From NCBI GenBank assembly GCA_037045225.1, contig JBAOHZ010000009.1, positions 2,666,001 to 2,730,000 on the forward strand: a stretch of DNA of 64,000 bases, in the 5' to 3' direction. The notes below the pieces were generated by a model, which was not told the origin of the DNA, did no database searches, and saw only the letters and a program-made list of their open reading frames with translations. Of this stretch, positions 1 through 7,481 are shown one piece after another (within the stretch, counting starts at the first letter, position 1; every line of letters starts with the position of its first letter). Position numbers and translations under genes: made by a program. This DNA comes from Nitrospira sp. (GTDB lineage Bacteria > Nitrospirota > Nitrospiria > Nitrospirales > Nitrospiraceae).

Positions 1-552
1 TCCTTTCATTACGACACCCGCGACAGTCTGGTCACACCCACGGATGGACTGTCCGTCATGGCCTATGCGGAGTTGAATCAAAACATCAAAAACGGCGACC
101 ACCCGGTCTATTCGCGCTATGAACTCGAAGTCAAAAAACTGTTTCCGAGCGAGTCCAAGCGCGCCATTCTGGTCATCCGTGCCGACTTGCAGGCGACCAT
201 CGGGTCCCAGGTGCCGTTTTTCGAACAGTCCTCGCTCGGTGGGCAGAACAATCTGCGTGGGTTCGGGTTGGACCGATACATCGACAAACATCTGATTGCC
301 TTCAGTATCGAGGAACGGATCCATCTCCTGCGGACGAAGCTGGCCGGGGTGACGGCGGATTTCGAAGTGGCTCCGTTTCTCGACACGGGTCAGGTATTCA
401 ACTCGTTCAAAGACGTCAGCTTCCAGGATTATCGGATGACGCCCGGGTTGGGGTTTCGCGCCATCGTTCGCCCCAATGTCGTCGGCCGAGTAGATTACGG
501 ATACAGTCGTGAGGGTGGCGCGGTCTTCGCAGGGTTAGACTTCCCCTATTAA
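1..552 (+). CDS. Omp85/BamA-type outer-membrane barrel, C-terminal part (partial)
   Basis: The reading frame is open from the first base and ends at TAA 550-552, so the gene starts outside the window. The visible residues look like the last strands of the D15/Omp85 surface-antigen barrel: YDTRDS followed by a P-x-x-G turn, a LGGxxxLRGF-type strand (here LGGQNNLRGFG) and a PGLGFR strand near the end. Members assemble or secrete proteins across the outer membrane (BamA, TamA, ShlB-like). The N-terminal POTRA domains that would separate these subfamilies are missing, so the exact type cannot be given. The next gene starts close behind, suggesting co-transcription. Confidence 0.8.
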   Translation, partial: SFHYDTRDSLVTPTDGLSVMAYAELNQNIKNGDHPVYSRYELEVKKLFPSESKRAILVIRADLQATIGSQVPFFEQSSLGGQNNLRGFGLDRYIDKHLIAFSIEERIHLLRTKLAGVTADFEVAPFLDTGQVFNSFKDVSFQDYRMTPGLGFRAIVRPNVVGRVDYGYSREGGAVFAGLDFPY

Positions 553-582
553 GTGTTACTGAGTGGACGGCCGAGAGTATTC

Positions 583-1581
583 ATGCGGCAGGTGATCTAT
601 TGCTTCTTCGTGGTGATGTCCCTGTGTGGCCTCCCGTTCTCCGCTGGAGCGGAAGGATTCGGTCCGTTTCCGGTCAGAAACTTTCAAGCGCTGGATCAAC
701 TGGTGCTGGCCATGCCGGGCGAGCGGGCCGCGGTTTTGAAAAAGGGCGATTTCGATGTGCGGTTGGAAGTGGCGAATACGGCCAGTATTGCCAGGGACCA
801 GGAGGAACAGGCCGATGTCTCGATGAAATTCGAAACCGTACGAACTGGCCTCTTCCTTCGGTACGGTCTGACGGATCGATTGGAGATCGGCGCAGAAATT
901 CCCGCCTATCATCGGTACGGTGGTTTTATGGAGGGCCCGATCGTCGGGGTGGAGCGGGGCACGACCGGGGTGTCGCCGCCACGAAAGGCGCTGCAGGATG
1001 TCGGGTATGCCTTCAATCTAGCCAATGGAGGCCGCACGCTGTTCAGGGGGACAGAGGGGGCCACCGGGTTGGGGGATATTTCATTTTACGGCAAGTATCA
1101 GATTCTGAAGGAAACATCGATCGCCCCGGCCTTGTCGGTGCGTGTCGGGGTCAAAGCCCCGACTGGAGATACCGACCAGGTGTTCGGCAGCGGGCATCCT
1201 GACGTCGGCATCGGCTTGGCGCTGGATAAGAAGTTCGCAGAAAGATGGATCCTCTATGCGAACCTGAATGGAGTGTTTCCCATGGGGCGGATTGCCGGGT
1301 TGGGACTCCAGCCGGTGATGAGCGGGTTGGTCGCCGTGGAATATCTCTGGACGGAAAAGTTTTCGATCACGGCACAGTTCGATTATTATTCCCCGCCGTT
1401 TCACGGGACCGGAACGCGAGTTTTGGATAAGGGCGTGACGGAGTCGGTGCTGGGGGTGAGTTATCGAGTCCTTCCCGGTCTGCTGTGGCAGTTGTACGGA
1501 GTAGAGAATCTCGATTTTATTACCGGGAGTGCGGCGGATTTTACCCTGTCCACGGTCCTCACCTACCGGTTTCGATCGTAA
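583..1581 (+). CDS. DUF3187 family outer-membrane protein
   Basis: This is a 332-residue protein when started at ATG 583. An in-frame GTG at 553 is possible, but the ATG places a clean signal peptide (hydrophobic run, then SAGAEG) at the N-terminus. The mature start GPFPVRNFQ and the stretch around FDVRLEVANTAS are typical of DUF3187, a Gram-negative family of predicted outer-membrane barrels of unknown function. Alternating hydrophobic strands and a C-terminal strand ending in YRFRS support a barrel. It lies 30 bases after the Omp85-type gene. The fold is a family-level inference and no function is known. Confidence 0.75.
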   Translation: MRQVIYCFFVVMSLCGLPFSAGAEGFGPFPVRNFQALDQLVLAMPGERAAVLKKGDFDVRLEVANTASIARDQEEQADVSMKFETVRTGLFLRYGLTDRLEIGAEIPAYHRYGGFMEGPIVGVERGTTGVSPPRKALQDVGYAFNLANGGRTLFRGTEGATGLGDISFYGKYQILKETSIAPALSVRVGVKAPTGDTDQVFGSGHPDVGIGLALDKKFAERWILYANLNGVFPMGRIAGLGLQPVMSGLVAVEYLWTEKFSITAQFDYYSPPFHGTGTRVLDKGVTESVLGVSYRVLPGLLWQLYGVENLDFITGSAADFTLSTVLTYRFRS

Positions 1582-1735
1582 CCGGGGGTGTCCCGTTCTT
1601 GTCCCGAGGGAATGCGAAATCTTGACACCGGCGATGCCATATGTGAGGATGAGCCGATTGTACGAAACTTCTTCGCTGCTTCGTCGCAACCTTCTCTATA
1701 CGGCTTGTTCCCACTGAATGAATACCTGCGTCCAA

Positions 1736-1752
1736 TTGTCATCATTTGACAA
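1736..1752 (+). promoter_or_regulatory. Small hairpin abutting the dxs ribosome-binding site
   Basis: TTGTCA (1736-1741) and TGACAA (1747-1752) can pair as a 6-bp stem with a 5-base loop. The 3' arm overlaps the start of the AAGGAG Shine-Dalgarno of dxs (1751-1756). It could modulate translation, but such a short stem can arise by chance. Confidence 0.25.
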
Positions 1753-1764
1753 GGAGATTGTGCA

Positions 1765-3711
1765 ATGTCTCTGTTGAAAAATATCCACAGTCCCGCTGAT
1801 TTGAAACGCCTCTCCCCTGAGCAGTTTCCCGAACTGTGCCAGGAGATCCGTGAACAGATCTTGACGGTGGTTTCGAATGTCGGGGGGCATCTGGCCTCCA
1901 ATCTGGGCGTCGTGGAGTTGACGGTCGCGCTGCAATATCTCCTAGATACGCCGAAGGACAAGATTGTGTGGGATACCAGCAATCAAGCCTATACTCACAA
2001 ACTGCTGACCGGCCGACGGGAGCAGTTCCATACGCTCCGGCAGTACGGCGGGCTGAGCGGGTTTTGCAAGCGTGAAGAGAGTGTCTACGACACCTTTAAT
2101 GCCGGACATGCCGGTACGGGGGTTTCCGCGGCATTCGGCATGGTGGAGGCGCGCGAGCAGCGGAACGAAAAACACAAAGTGGTGTGCGTGGTCGGTGACG
2201 GTGCCATGACGGCCGGGATGACCCTCGAAGGGTTGCATCATGCCGGCGGGACCAATAAGGATTTCATCGTTGTCCTGAACGATAACCAGATGTCCATCTC
2301 GAAGAACGTCGGCGCCATTTCGGCGTATCTGAACCGGACCTTCACCGGCGAATTCTACGCCCGCATGCGTGAGGAAACCGGCCAGCTGTTGCGCAAGATC
2401 CCGCACATCGGTCTCGAAGTACAGAAAATCGCGCGACGGGCTGAGGAATTGGCCAAGGGTGCGATACTTCCGGGCTTGCTGTTTGAGGAACTCGGCTTCC
2501 AGTACGCCGGGCCGATCGACGGACATAACTTCGAACACCTGCTGCCGACCTTAGAGAATGTGCTGAAGATGAAGGGCCCGGTCCTCCTGCATGTGATTAC
2601 GAAGAAGGGATTGGGCTATCAGGCAGCCATGGATAATCCGGTCTGGTTCCATGCCTGTCCGCCGTTTGTGCGTGAAACGGGCGTGCCGGCCAAAAAAGCA
2701 TCGCGGCCCAGCTATACCAGCATGGCGGTTGATGCCTTGATCAAGGTCGCCCACCAGGATAAACGGGTCGTGGCCATTACCGCGGCCATGTGCGAAGGCA
2801 CGGGGCTCAATGCGTTTGAAAAAGTGTTCCCGGATCGGATTTATGACGTGGGGATCGCCGAGCAGCATGCCGTTACATTTGCCGCCGGGATGGCGACGCA
2901 GGGTATGAAGCCGGTGGTCGCGCTCTATTCCACCTTCTTGCAGCGGGCCTATGACCAGGTGGTGCACGATGTGGCCACCCAGAATTTGCCCGTGACCTTC
3001 TGCATCGACCGGGGCGGTCTCGTGGCTGAGGACGGCACGACGCACCATGGCGCGTTCGATTTTGCCTTTCTCCGGCATGTGCCGAACATGGTCGTGGCAG
3101 CACCCAAGGATGAAAACGAGCTGCAGCACATGATGAAGACGTGTGTCAGCTACGATGGGCCCGCCTCGGTGCGTTATGCGCGAGGCGTGAGTCTTGGGGT
3201 GCCGATGGATCCCGAACCGACCGCGCTACCGATCGGAAAGGGCGAGTTGCTCCGGGAAGGGACGGATGTCGCCATTGTGGCCATCGGTGTGACTGTCTGG
3301 CCCGCCATGAAGGCGGCGGAACGGTTGGCGCAGGAGGGCATCTCCGCTGCGGTAGTCAACGCCCGTTTCGTGAAGCCGCTGGACACGGAGCTGATCATCA
3401 AGACGGCGAAGAAGGTGCGCTGCCTGGTGACCGTCGAAGAGGGGTGTAAGATGGGTGGGTTCGGTTCCGCTGTCTTGGAAGCCCTCTCCGAAGAAGGTGT
3501 CACGAACCTGAGAACGAAGATGATCGGATTGCCCGATTGGTACATCGAGCAGGGCCCGCAAGACCTGCTGCGCGAACGGTATGGCCTGACGGCAGACGGA
3601 ATTTACAACAGCGTGAAGGCGTTGTTCGGAGCCGGCGTGGCTACGGATGATGCCGCTCGTTTGGCATCGCTGGTGGGCAGTCTTCCCCACGGCGACGAGC
3701 AGGGCAGCTAG
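1765..3711 (+). CDS. dxs: 1-deoxy-D-xylulose-5-phosphate synthase
   Basis: DXS condenses pyruvate and glyceraldehyde 3-phosphate into 1-deoxy-D-xylulose 5-phosphate, the thiamine-diphosphate-dependent first step of the MEP isoprenoid pathway. The 648-residue length is normal. Visible hallmarks are the substrate/TPP loop HAGTG, the Mg-TPP motif GDGAMTAGM with downstream NDNQMSIS, and the transketolase pyrimidine-domain motif VGIAEQHAVTFAAG containing the catalytic glutamate. A strong AAGGAG lies 8 bases before the ATG. The next gene, 44 bases on, is ispG, another MEP enzyme, so the two probably form an operon supplying precursors for quinones, hopanoids and undecaprenyl carriers. Confidence 0.97.
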   Translation: MSLLKNIHSPADLKRLSPEQFPELCQEIREQILTVVSNVGGHLASNLGVVELTVALQYLLDTPKDKIVWDTSNQAYTHKLLTGRREQFHTLRQYGGLSGFCKREESVYDTFNAGHAGTGVSAAFGMVEAREQRNEKHKVVCVVGDGAMTAGMTLEGLHHAGGTNKDFIVVLNDNQMSISKNVGAISAYLNRTFTGEFYARMREETGQLLRKIPHIGLEVQKIARRAEELAKGAILPGLLFEELGFQYAGPIDGHNFEHLLPTLENVLKMKGPVLLHVITKKGLGYQAAMDNPVWFHACPPFVRETGVPAKKASRPSYTSMAVDALIKVAHQDKRVVAITAAMCEGTGLNAFEKVFPDRIYDVGIAEQHAVTFAAGMATQGMKPVVALYSTFLQRAYDQVVHDVATQNLPVTFCIDRGGLVAEDGTTHHGAFDFAFLRHVPNMVVAAPKDENELQHMMKTCVSYDGPASVRYARGVSLGVPMDPEPTALPIGKGELLREGTDVAIVAIGVTVWPAMKAAERLAQEGISAAVVNARFVKPLDTELIIKTAKKVRCLVTVEEGCKMGGFGSAVLEALSEEGVTNLRTKMIGLPDWYIEQGPQDLLRERYGLTADGIYNSVKALFGAGVATDDAARLASLVGSLPHGDEQGS

Positions 3712-3755
3712 TTGAGGGTGGAGCGCAGCTAAACAGGACACCAACTGGGACGCGG

Positions 3756-4961
3756 ATGCATATCACGAGAAAAAAGACGCGGCAGATTCAGGCAGGATCG
3801 GTAAAGATCGGCGGAGATGCGCCGATTTCAGTCCAGTCGATGTGCTCGACGGACACGCGTGATGTGACGGCCACGGTGGCCCAGATTCGTCAGCTGGAAG
3901 AGGCCGGATGTGAAATCATTCGAGTCGCCGTTCCTGATGATGAGGCCGCCGCCGCGCTTCCGCAGATCAAGGCCGCCATGACGGTCCCGTTGATCGCGGA
4001 TATTCATTTCGACCATCGTCTCGCGCTCAAGGCCGCTGAGGTCGTCGATTGTGTCCGCATCAATCCAGGCAACATCGGCGCCTGGTGGAAGGTGCAGGAC
4101 GTGATTAAAGCGGTGAATGAGCGGGGCATTCCGTTGCGCGTCGGCGTGAACGGAGGCTCGCTCGAACGCCCGTTGTTAGATAAATACGGCTGGCCTTCCC
4201 CGGAAGCCCTGTCGGAATCGGCCTTGAACGCCGTACATGCGTTGGAAGATGAAGGCTTCACCAATATGAAGGTGTCGCTCAAGGCCTCTGACGTGCACCA
4301 TGCCATCGACGCGTACTATTTGTTCTCTACTCAGTCGAACTATCCCTTGCATATCGGGATCACGGAAGCCGGCACGGCCATGACGGGTGCGGTCAAGTCT
4401 GCGATCGGCCTCGGATGGCTGCTCTCGCAGGGCATCGGCGATACTTTGAGGGTGTCGTTGGCGGCTGATCCGGTGGAAGAAGTCAAAGTCGGATTCGAGA
4501 TTCTCAAGTCGCTGGAGTTGCGCCATCGTGGCATCAATGTGATTGCGTGCCCGACCTGCGGCCGGGTTGAGATCGATGTAGTCCGGATGGCGAATGAGCT
4601 GGAAAAGAAGCTGGGCCATATCAAGACGCCGCTGAACGTTTCGGTGCTGGGGTGTGTGGTGAACGGCATCGGAGAAGGCAAGGAAGCGGATATCGGCATC
4701 GCCGGCGGTGAGGGCAAGGGTATTCTCTTTAAGAAGGGAAAGTTGATGCGGAAAGTGCCGCTTGAAGAACTCATGGACACGTTGATTCGTGAGGTCGAGC
4801 TGTTGGCCAAGGAAAAGGAAGCGGAGGCAGCCGGAGTATCCGGCGAAGCAGCCGCTGCGTCAGATGGTCAGGCGGAGCCTGGTTGGGAATTGATCGGCCA
4901 TGCGGCGGATGAACATTCGACCATCGTTCGAGATATTCCAGTGCTTCCGACGAAACATTAG
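3756..4961 (+). CDS. ispG: 4-hydroxy-3-methylbut-2-en-1-yl diphosphate synthase (HMBPP synthase)
   Basis: IspG (GcpE) reductively converts methylerythritol cyclodiphosphate to HMBPP, the penultimate MEP-pathway step, using a [4Fe-4S] cluster. The protein has 401 residues and opens with a typical RKKTRQIQAGSVKIGGDAP region. Cluster ligands are visible as C265-P-T-C268 and C300, followed by the conserved NGIGEGKEADIG segment. The last ~50 residues are Ala/Glu-rich and beyond the usual core. Its position behind dxs supports co-regulation of the pathway. Confidence 0.97.
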   Translation: MHITRKKTRQIQAGSVKIGGDAPISVQSMCSTDTRDVTATVAQIRQLEEAGCEIIRVAVPDDEAAAALPQIKAAMTVPLIADIHFDHRLALKAAEVVDCVRINPGNIGAWWKVQDVIKAVNERGIPLRVGVNGGSLERPLLDKYGWPSPEALSESALNAVHALEDEGFTNMKVSLKASDVHHAIDAYYLFSTQSNYPLHIGITEAGTAMTGAVKSAIGLGWLLSQGIGDTLRVSLAADPVEEVKVGFEILKSLELRHRGINVIACPTCGRVEIDVVRMANELEKKLGHIKTPLNVSVLGCVVNGIGEGKEADIGIAGGEGKGILFKKGKLMRKVPLEELMDTLIREVELLAKEKEAEAAGVSGEAAAASDGQAEPGWELIGHAADEHSTIVRDIPVLPTKH

Positions 4962-5027
4962 CTCGTCGTGCTGGTCCTTGCTGAGAGGTTCGTTCAGAAT
5001 ATTCCTGCGTTTCTCGACTCTTCGCGG

Positions 5028-5057
5028 TTGAGTTCCTGAAGCTCCCCCTTCTATAAT
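5028..5057 (+). promoter_or_regulatory. Predicted sigma-70-type promoter of tRNA-Cys
   Basis: TTGAGT at 5028-5033 and a perfect TATAAT at 5052-5057 are separated by 18 bases. The mature tRNA begins 10 bases after the -10 box, as expected for a stable RNA promoter. Confidence 0.65.
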
Positions 5058-5066
5058 CCGATCCGT

Positions 5067-5142
5067 GGCGCCGTACCCAAGTGGCTAAGGGAGCAGTCTG
5101 CAAAACTGCGATGCGGCGGTTCGAACCCGCCCGGCGCCTCCA
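5067..5142 (+). tRNA. tRNA-Cys (anticodon GCA)
   Basis: The cloverleaf can be drawn by hand. The acceptor stem GGCGCCG pairs with CGGCGCC. The anticodon stem is GCAGT/ACTGC around the loop CTGCAAA, giving anticodon GCA. The T arm is GGCGG/CCGCC with loop TTCGAAC. Discriminator T and an encoded CCA end the gene at 5142. Confidence 0.95.
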
Positions 5143-5315
5143 ACCATTCCCGCAGATATCTTAGAGGGTTCGGTGATTCTGGCCGGACCCTGTTACACCC
5201 CCTCATTTTCGCTACTCCCGGTTCCGTTCGCACTTTTCGACGCAATGGCTCCCAAGCTTGCTCGATTCACTTCAGAATCGCTCGCAGTCCTTTCAATGGA
5301 CAGTCGGTTGCACGG

Positions 5316-5636
5316 ATGTACCCATGGAGCACCTTGAGTGAATTTGCTCGGCACTGCGCAGATCACGGAGTCTCGCTGTATAACGGTTGGCCGCTAGTGG
5401 TGGCAGGGCGCATGGCGTTCGATGCTCCTCGCATACAGGAGAACGTGCGCACCATCGAGGAGAAACTGGTGGAACTGAAGATCCCGGTCTTAGGCCCGGC
5501 GGGCGACTTTCAATATGATCGTCGGTTCTTTGCCGATACCGGATACCATTTGACTCATGAAGGCCGCGCGCTCCACACAAGCCATCTATTAGAACAACTT
5601 CGCACGAAACTGTCGGTTCCGAATCTATCGTTCTGA
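5316..5636 (+). pseudogene. Fragment of an SGNH-hydrolase-like (DltD/AlgX-type) protein
   Basis: The 106 residues from ATG 5316 resemble only the C-terminal part of SGNH-type acyl-carrying proteins. They contain a helix like SEFARHCADHGVSLYNGWP, then LKIPVLGPAGDF, and the closing motif DTGYHLTHEGR, where the D and H would be the last catalytic pair. The upstream frame stays open into tRNA-Cys but shows no family features, and the N-terminal Ser block is missing. I read it as a truncated remnant next to the tRNA. A genuine short protein is less likely. Confidence 0.5.
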
Positions 5637-5736
5637 CGTCCAGTCGTGCTGTTTATCCACTGAGCCCTGTATCGACACGACGCCAACGTTGAGAGAGGCG
5701 TGACGTCGTGAGGTGCTTTGAGTGGCTCGCCGGATG

Positions 5737-6225
5737 TCAGTGGCTCACCTCGGCGATCCGTCGCTCCTGTTCCTTTAGTTTCCGACTCGTGGCGAGGGTG
5801 TCTGGATCCAGCAGGCCATGGAGTATCTCCTGTCGCAGTTGAATGAACAGCGGGTCCTGTTTGGCCGACGCCAGTTGCCCGCCTTGCAGCAGGGTGAGCC
5901 AGCGGGAGCTGGAGGCAGCATACCGGCCGTTTGGCACAGTGGTGTGTAATTCTTGAAAGGCGTGGATCGCATCCTCGCGGTTTTCGAATAACGCGACCAA
6001 TCCCCTGGTGTACGTCACCTCTTCGCACGTGCCGGCCTGCTGACAATTCGCTCGGCGTGATTCCTGCGCCCGACTTACAACTTGCAATGCCTCTCGCTCT
6101 TTGGCGTCGGCCTCAAAAAAAGCGCTGCTGGGCAACGTGACAAACGGGCTCGTGCCGGAACAGCCCAAGAAGCCGCTGATGAGCAGTACCCAGAGTGAAC
6201 TGTGTGCAACCATTCTTGAATTCAT
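5737..6225 (-). CDS. Putative lipoprotein of unknown function
   Basis: The 162-residue protein starts at ATG 6225, chosen because GGAGGT lies 7 bases upstream; a longer frame exists but lacks this. The N-terminus is a lipoprotein signal (hydrophobic core, then SGFLGC with cysteine near residue 22). The mature part is helical and charged, with CQQAGTCEE and a YAASSSRWL helix, recalling small periplasmic lipoproteins with TPR-like helices. No family is recognised. It is monocistronic and faces away from the neighbouring tRNA region. Confidence 0.65.
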   Translation of the reverse strand: MNSRMVAHSSLWVLLISGFLGCSGTSPFVTLPSSAFFEADAKEREALQVVSRAQESRRANCQQAGTCEEVTYTRGLVALFENREDAIHAFQELHTTVPNGRYAASSSRWLTLLQGGQLASAKQDPLFIQLRQEILHGLLDPDTLATSRKLKEQERRIAEVSH

Positions 6226-6764
6226 CAAACACCTCCAGGTAGGGGTCGGGTCGAACGCTTGTGGCACAGGTCATCGGTTCTGTCTGGTGATCGCCTAGCT
6301 GCTCCGTCCGCGCTCCGTTCGGCGCTGCTAGAGTGATCAGTCCAGATATTCGATGTGAAGGATTTGAGGGTTGAGCTGAGCTCGTCGGCTCAGTTCGGCT
6401 CAGATTGCCTGGTGGTCTCTAAGGAAAGACACGGTGTAACGGGGGCTTCATTCGCGAGGGCGACAACAAAACGTTTGCGACGCAGAACCATTCCCTGACC
6501 TCTAGTGGATGCGTCAACACGGTGGGCCGCCTTTCGAGCGTTGTCGGCGGTAGCAGGCCGCAGGCAAATGAGAGGGTATGTCTAGATAACAGCCAGCAGT
6601 AACCTTACGCCTTCTCGCCAGCAATAGCAAAGACCGGGAGCGTGGTGAATAGTCGATGCTCCAGCGGACAGGAAACCACTGTACGTTACCCGGGTGGTTC
6701 TGTTGATGGGTTCGGTAGCGTATTTGCGGCTATTGAGAGCGAAGTCCTGGGAAAGACAGGTTCC
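6226..6764. other. Intergenic stretch without a supported gene
   Basis: These ~540 bases separate two minus-strand genes. The lipoprotein promoter should lie at the left end. A plus-strand frame crosses 6642-7364, but it is the complement of the next gene and not protein-like. A short GGCTCAG/CTGAGC repeat cluster near 6375-6405 is the only visible pattern. Confidence 0.5.
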
Positions 6765-7388
6765 TTATCGCCCGAAATGGTAGGAGATGCCAAACATGAA
6801 GAGGTTGGCGCGGTAGTCTGCCGTGATGTCGCTGCGGTTGAAGCTGAACTGGGCGAAGTTGTACTTGTACTCGATGAAGGGGGCGATCGACTCGGTCACA
6901 TAATAGCGAATACCGGCCAAAATATTAAAGCTTGGGGCGAAAGACGCCTCTGGTCGGAAATTTCCGTTGGAGATATTTCCTACATTGAGGCCGATGCCCA
7001 GGCCGGCATAGGGCTCGACTTTGTATTGATAGCCGGTGACACGGACCAAGGCATTAAAAGCCAGCGAGTGTACCATCAAATCGGCACCAGGGATCGTGCC
7101 CGAGAGTCGAGGGTTGCTGGACGTCGGCAAGGTTTGCTGTTTGATGCCGGGGGTGGAACGGTACGCGTCCACTTCAAGCCCGAACCAGTTGTAGCCGCGA
7201 TCGTTAAAATAATGGCCGATCTTGCCTCCGTAAAACAGGTCTTTCTGGAGGGACATCTTTCCGGCATCGGTGGTGTCAAAGGTGGGGGCGTTCAGGCCGA
7301 TCCCTGCGCCGACGTAGGATTCGGCGAACGCATGCATGGGAAGGCACGACATGATCAGGAATAGAATACCGACCGACCAGCGACCCAT
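6765..7388 (-). CDS. Outer-membrane beta-barrel protein (OmpW/OprF-like fold)
   Basis: The 207-residue protein starts at ATG 7388, preceded by GAGGAGGGG; a GTG at 7403 is the alternative. A signal peptide ends at HAFA/ESYVGAGIG. The mature chain is a run of amphipathic strands rich in Gly and aromatics (VEPYAGLGIGLNVG, NILAGIRYYV, APFIEYKYNFAQF) and ends FMFGISYHFGR, close to the aromatic C-terminal signature of small barrels. It resembles the outer membrane protein beta-barrel families (PF13505-like). Substrate and role are unknown. Confidence 0.75.
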   Translation of the reverse strand: MGRWSVGILFLIMSCLPMHAFAESYVGAGIGLNAPTFDTTDAGKMSLQKDLFYGGKIGHYFNDRGYNWFGLEVDAYRSTPGIKQQTLPTSSNPRLSGTIPGADLMVHSLAFNALVRVTGYQYKVEPYAGLGIGLNVGNISNGNFRPEASFAPSFNILAGIRYYVTESIAPFIEYKYNFAQFSFNRSDITADYRANLFMFGISYHFGR

Positions 7389-7481
7389 CACCCCTCCTCT
7401 CACTGACCAAGGATTGACCCAAAAGGCAACCAGGTGCTACTCTAACGGGCTTCATTCGAGGTGGCAAGAGAGAAGTGCGTC

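Noticed and set aside
5067..5315. Extending the SGNH fragment upstream through tRNA-Cys
   Set aside because: The frame is open, but the residues show no family similarity and would be antisense-free tRNA sequence; chance openness is more likely.
6642..7364. 240-codon plus-strand frame
   Set aside because: It is antisense to the small outer-membrane barrel gene, which has a signal peptide, strands and a good ribosome site.
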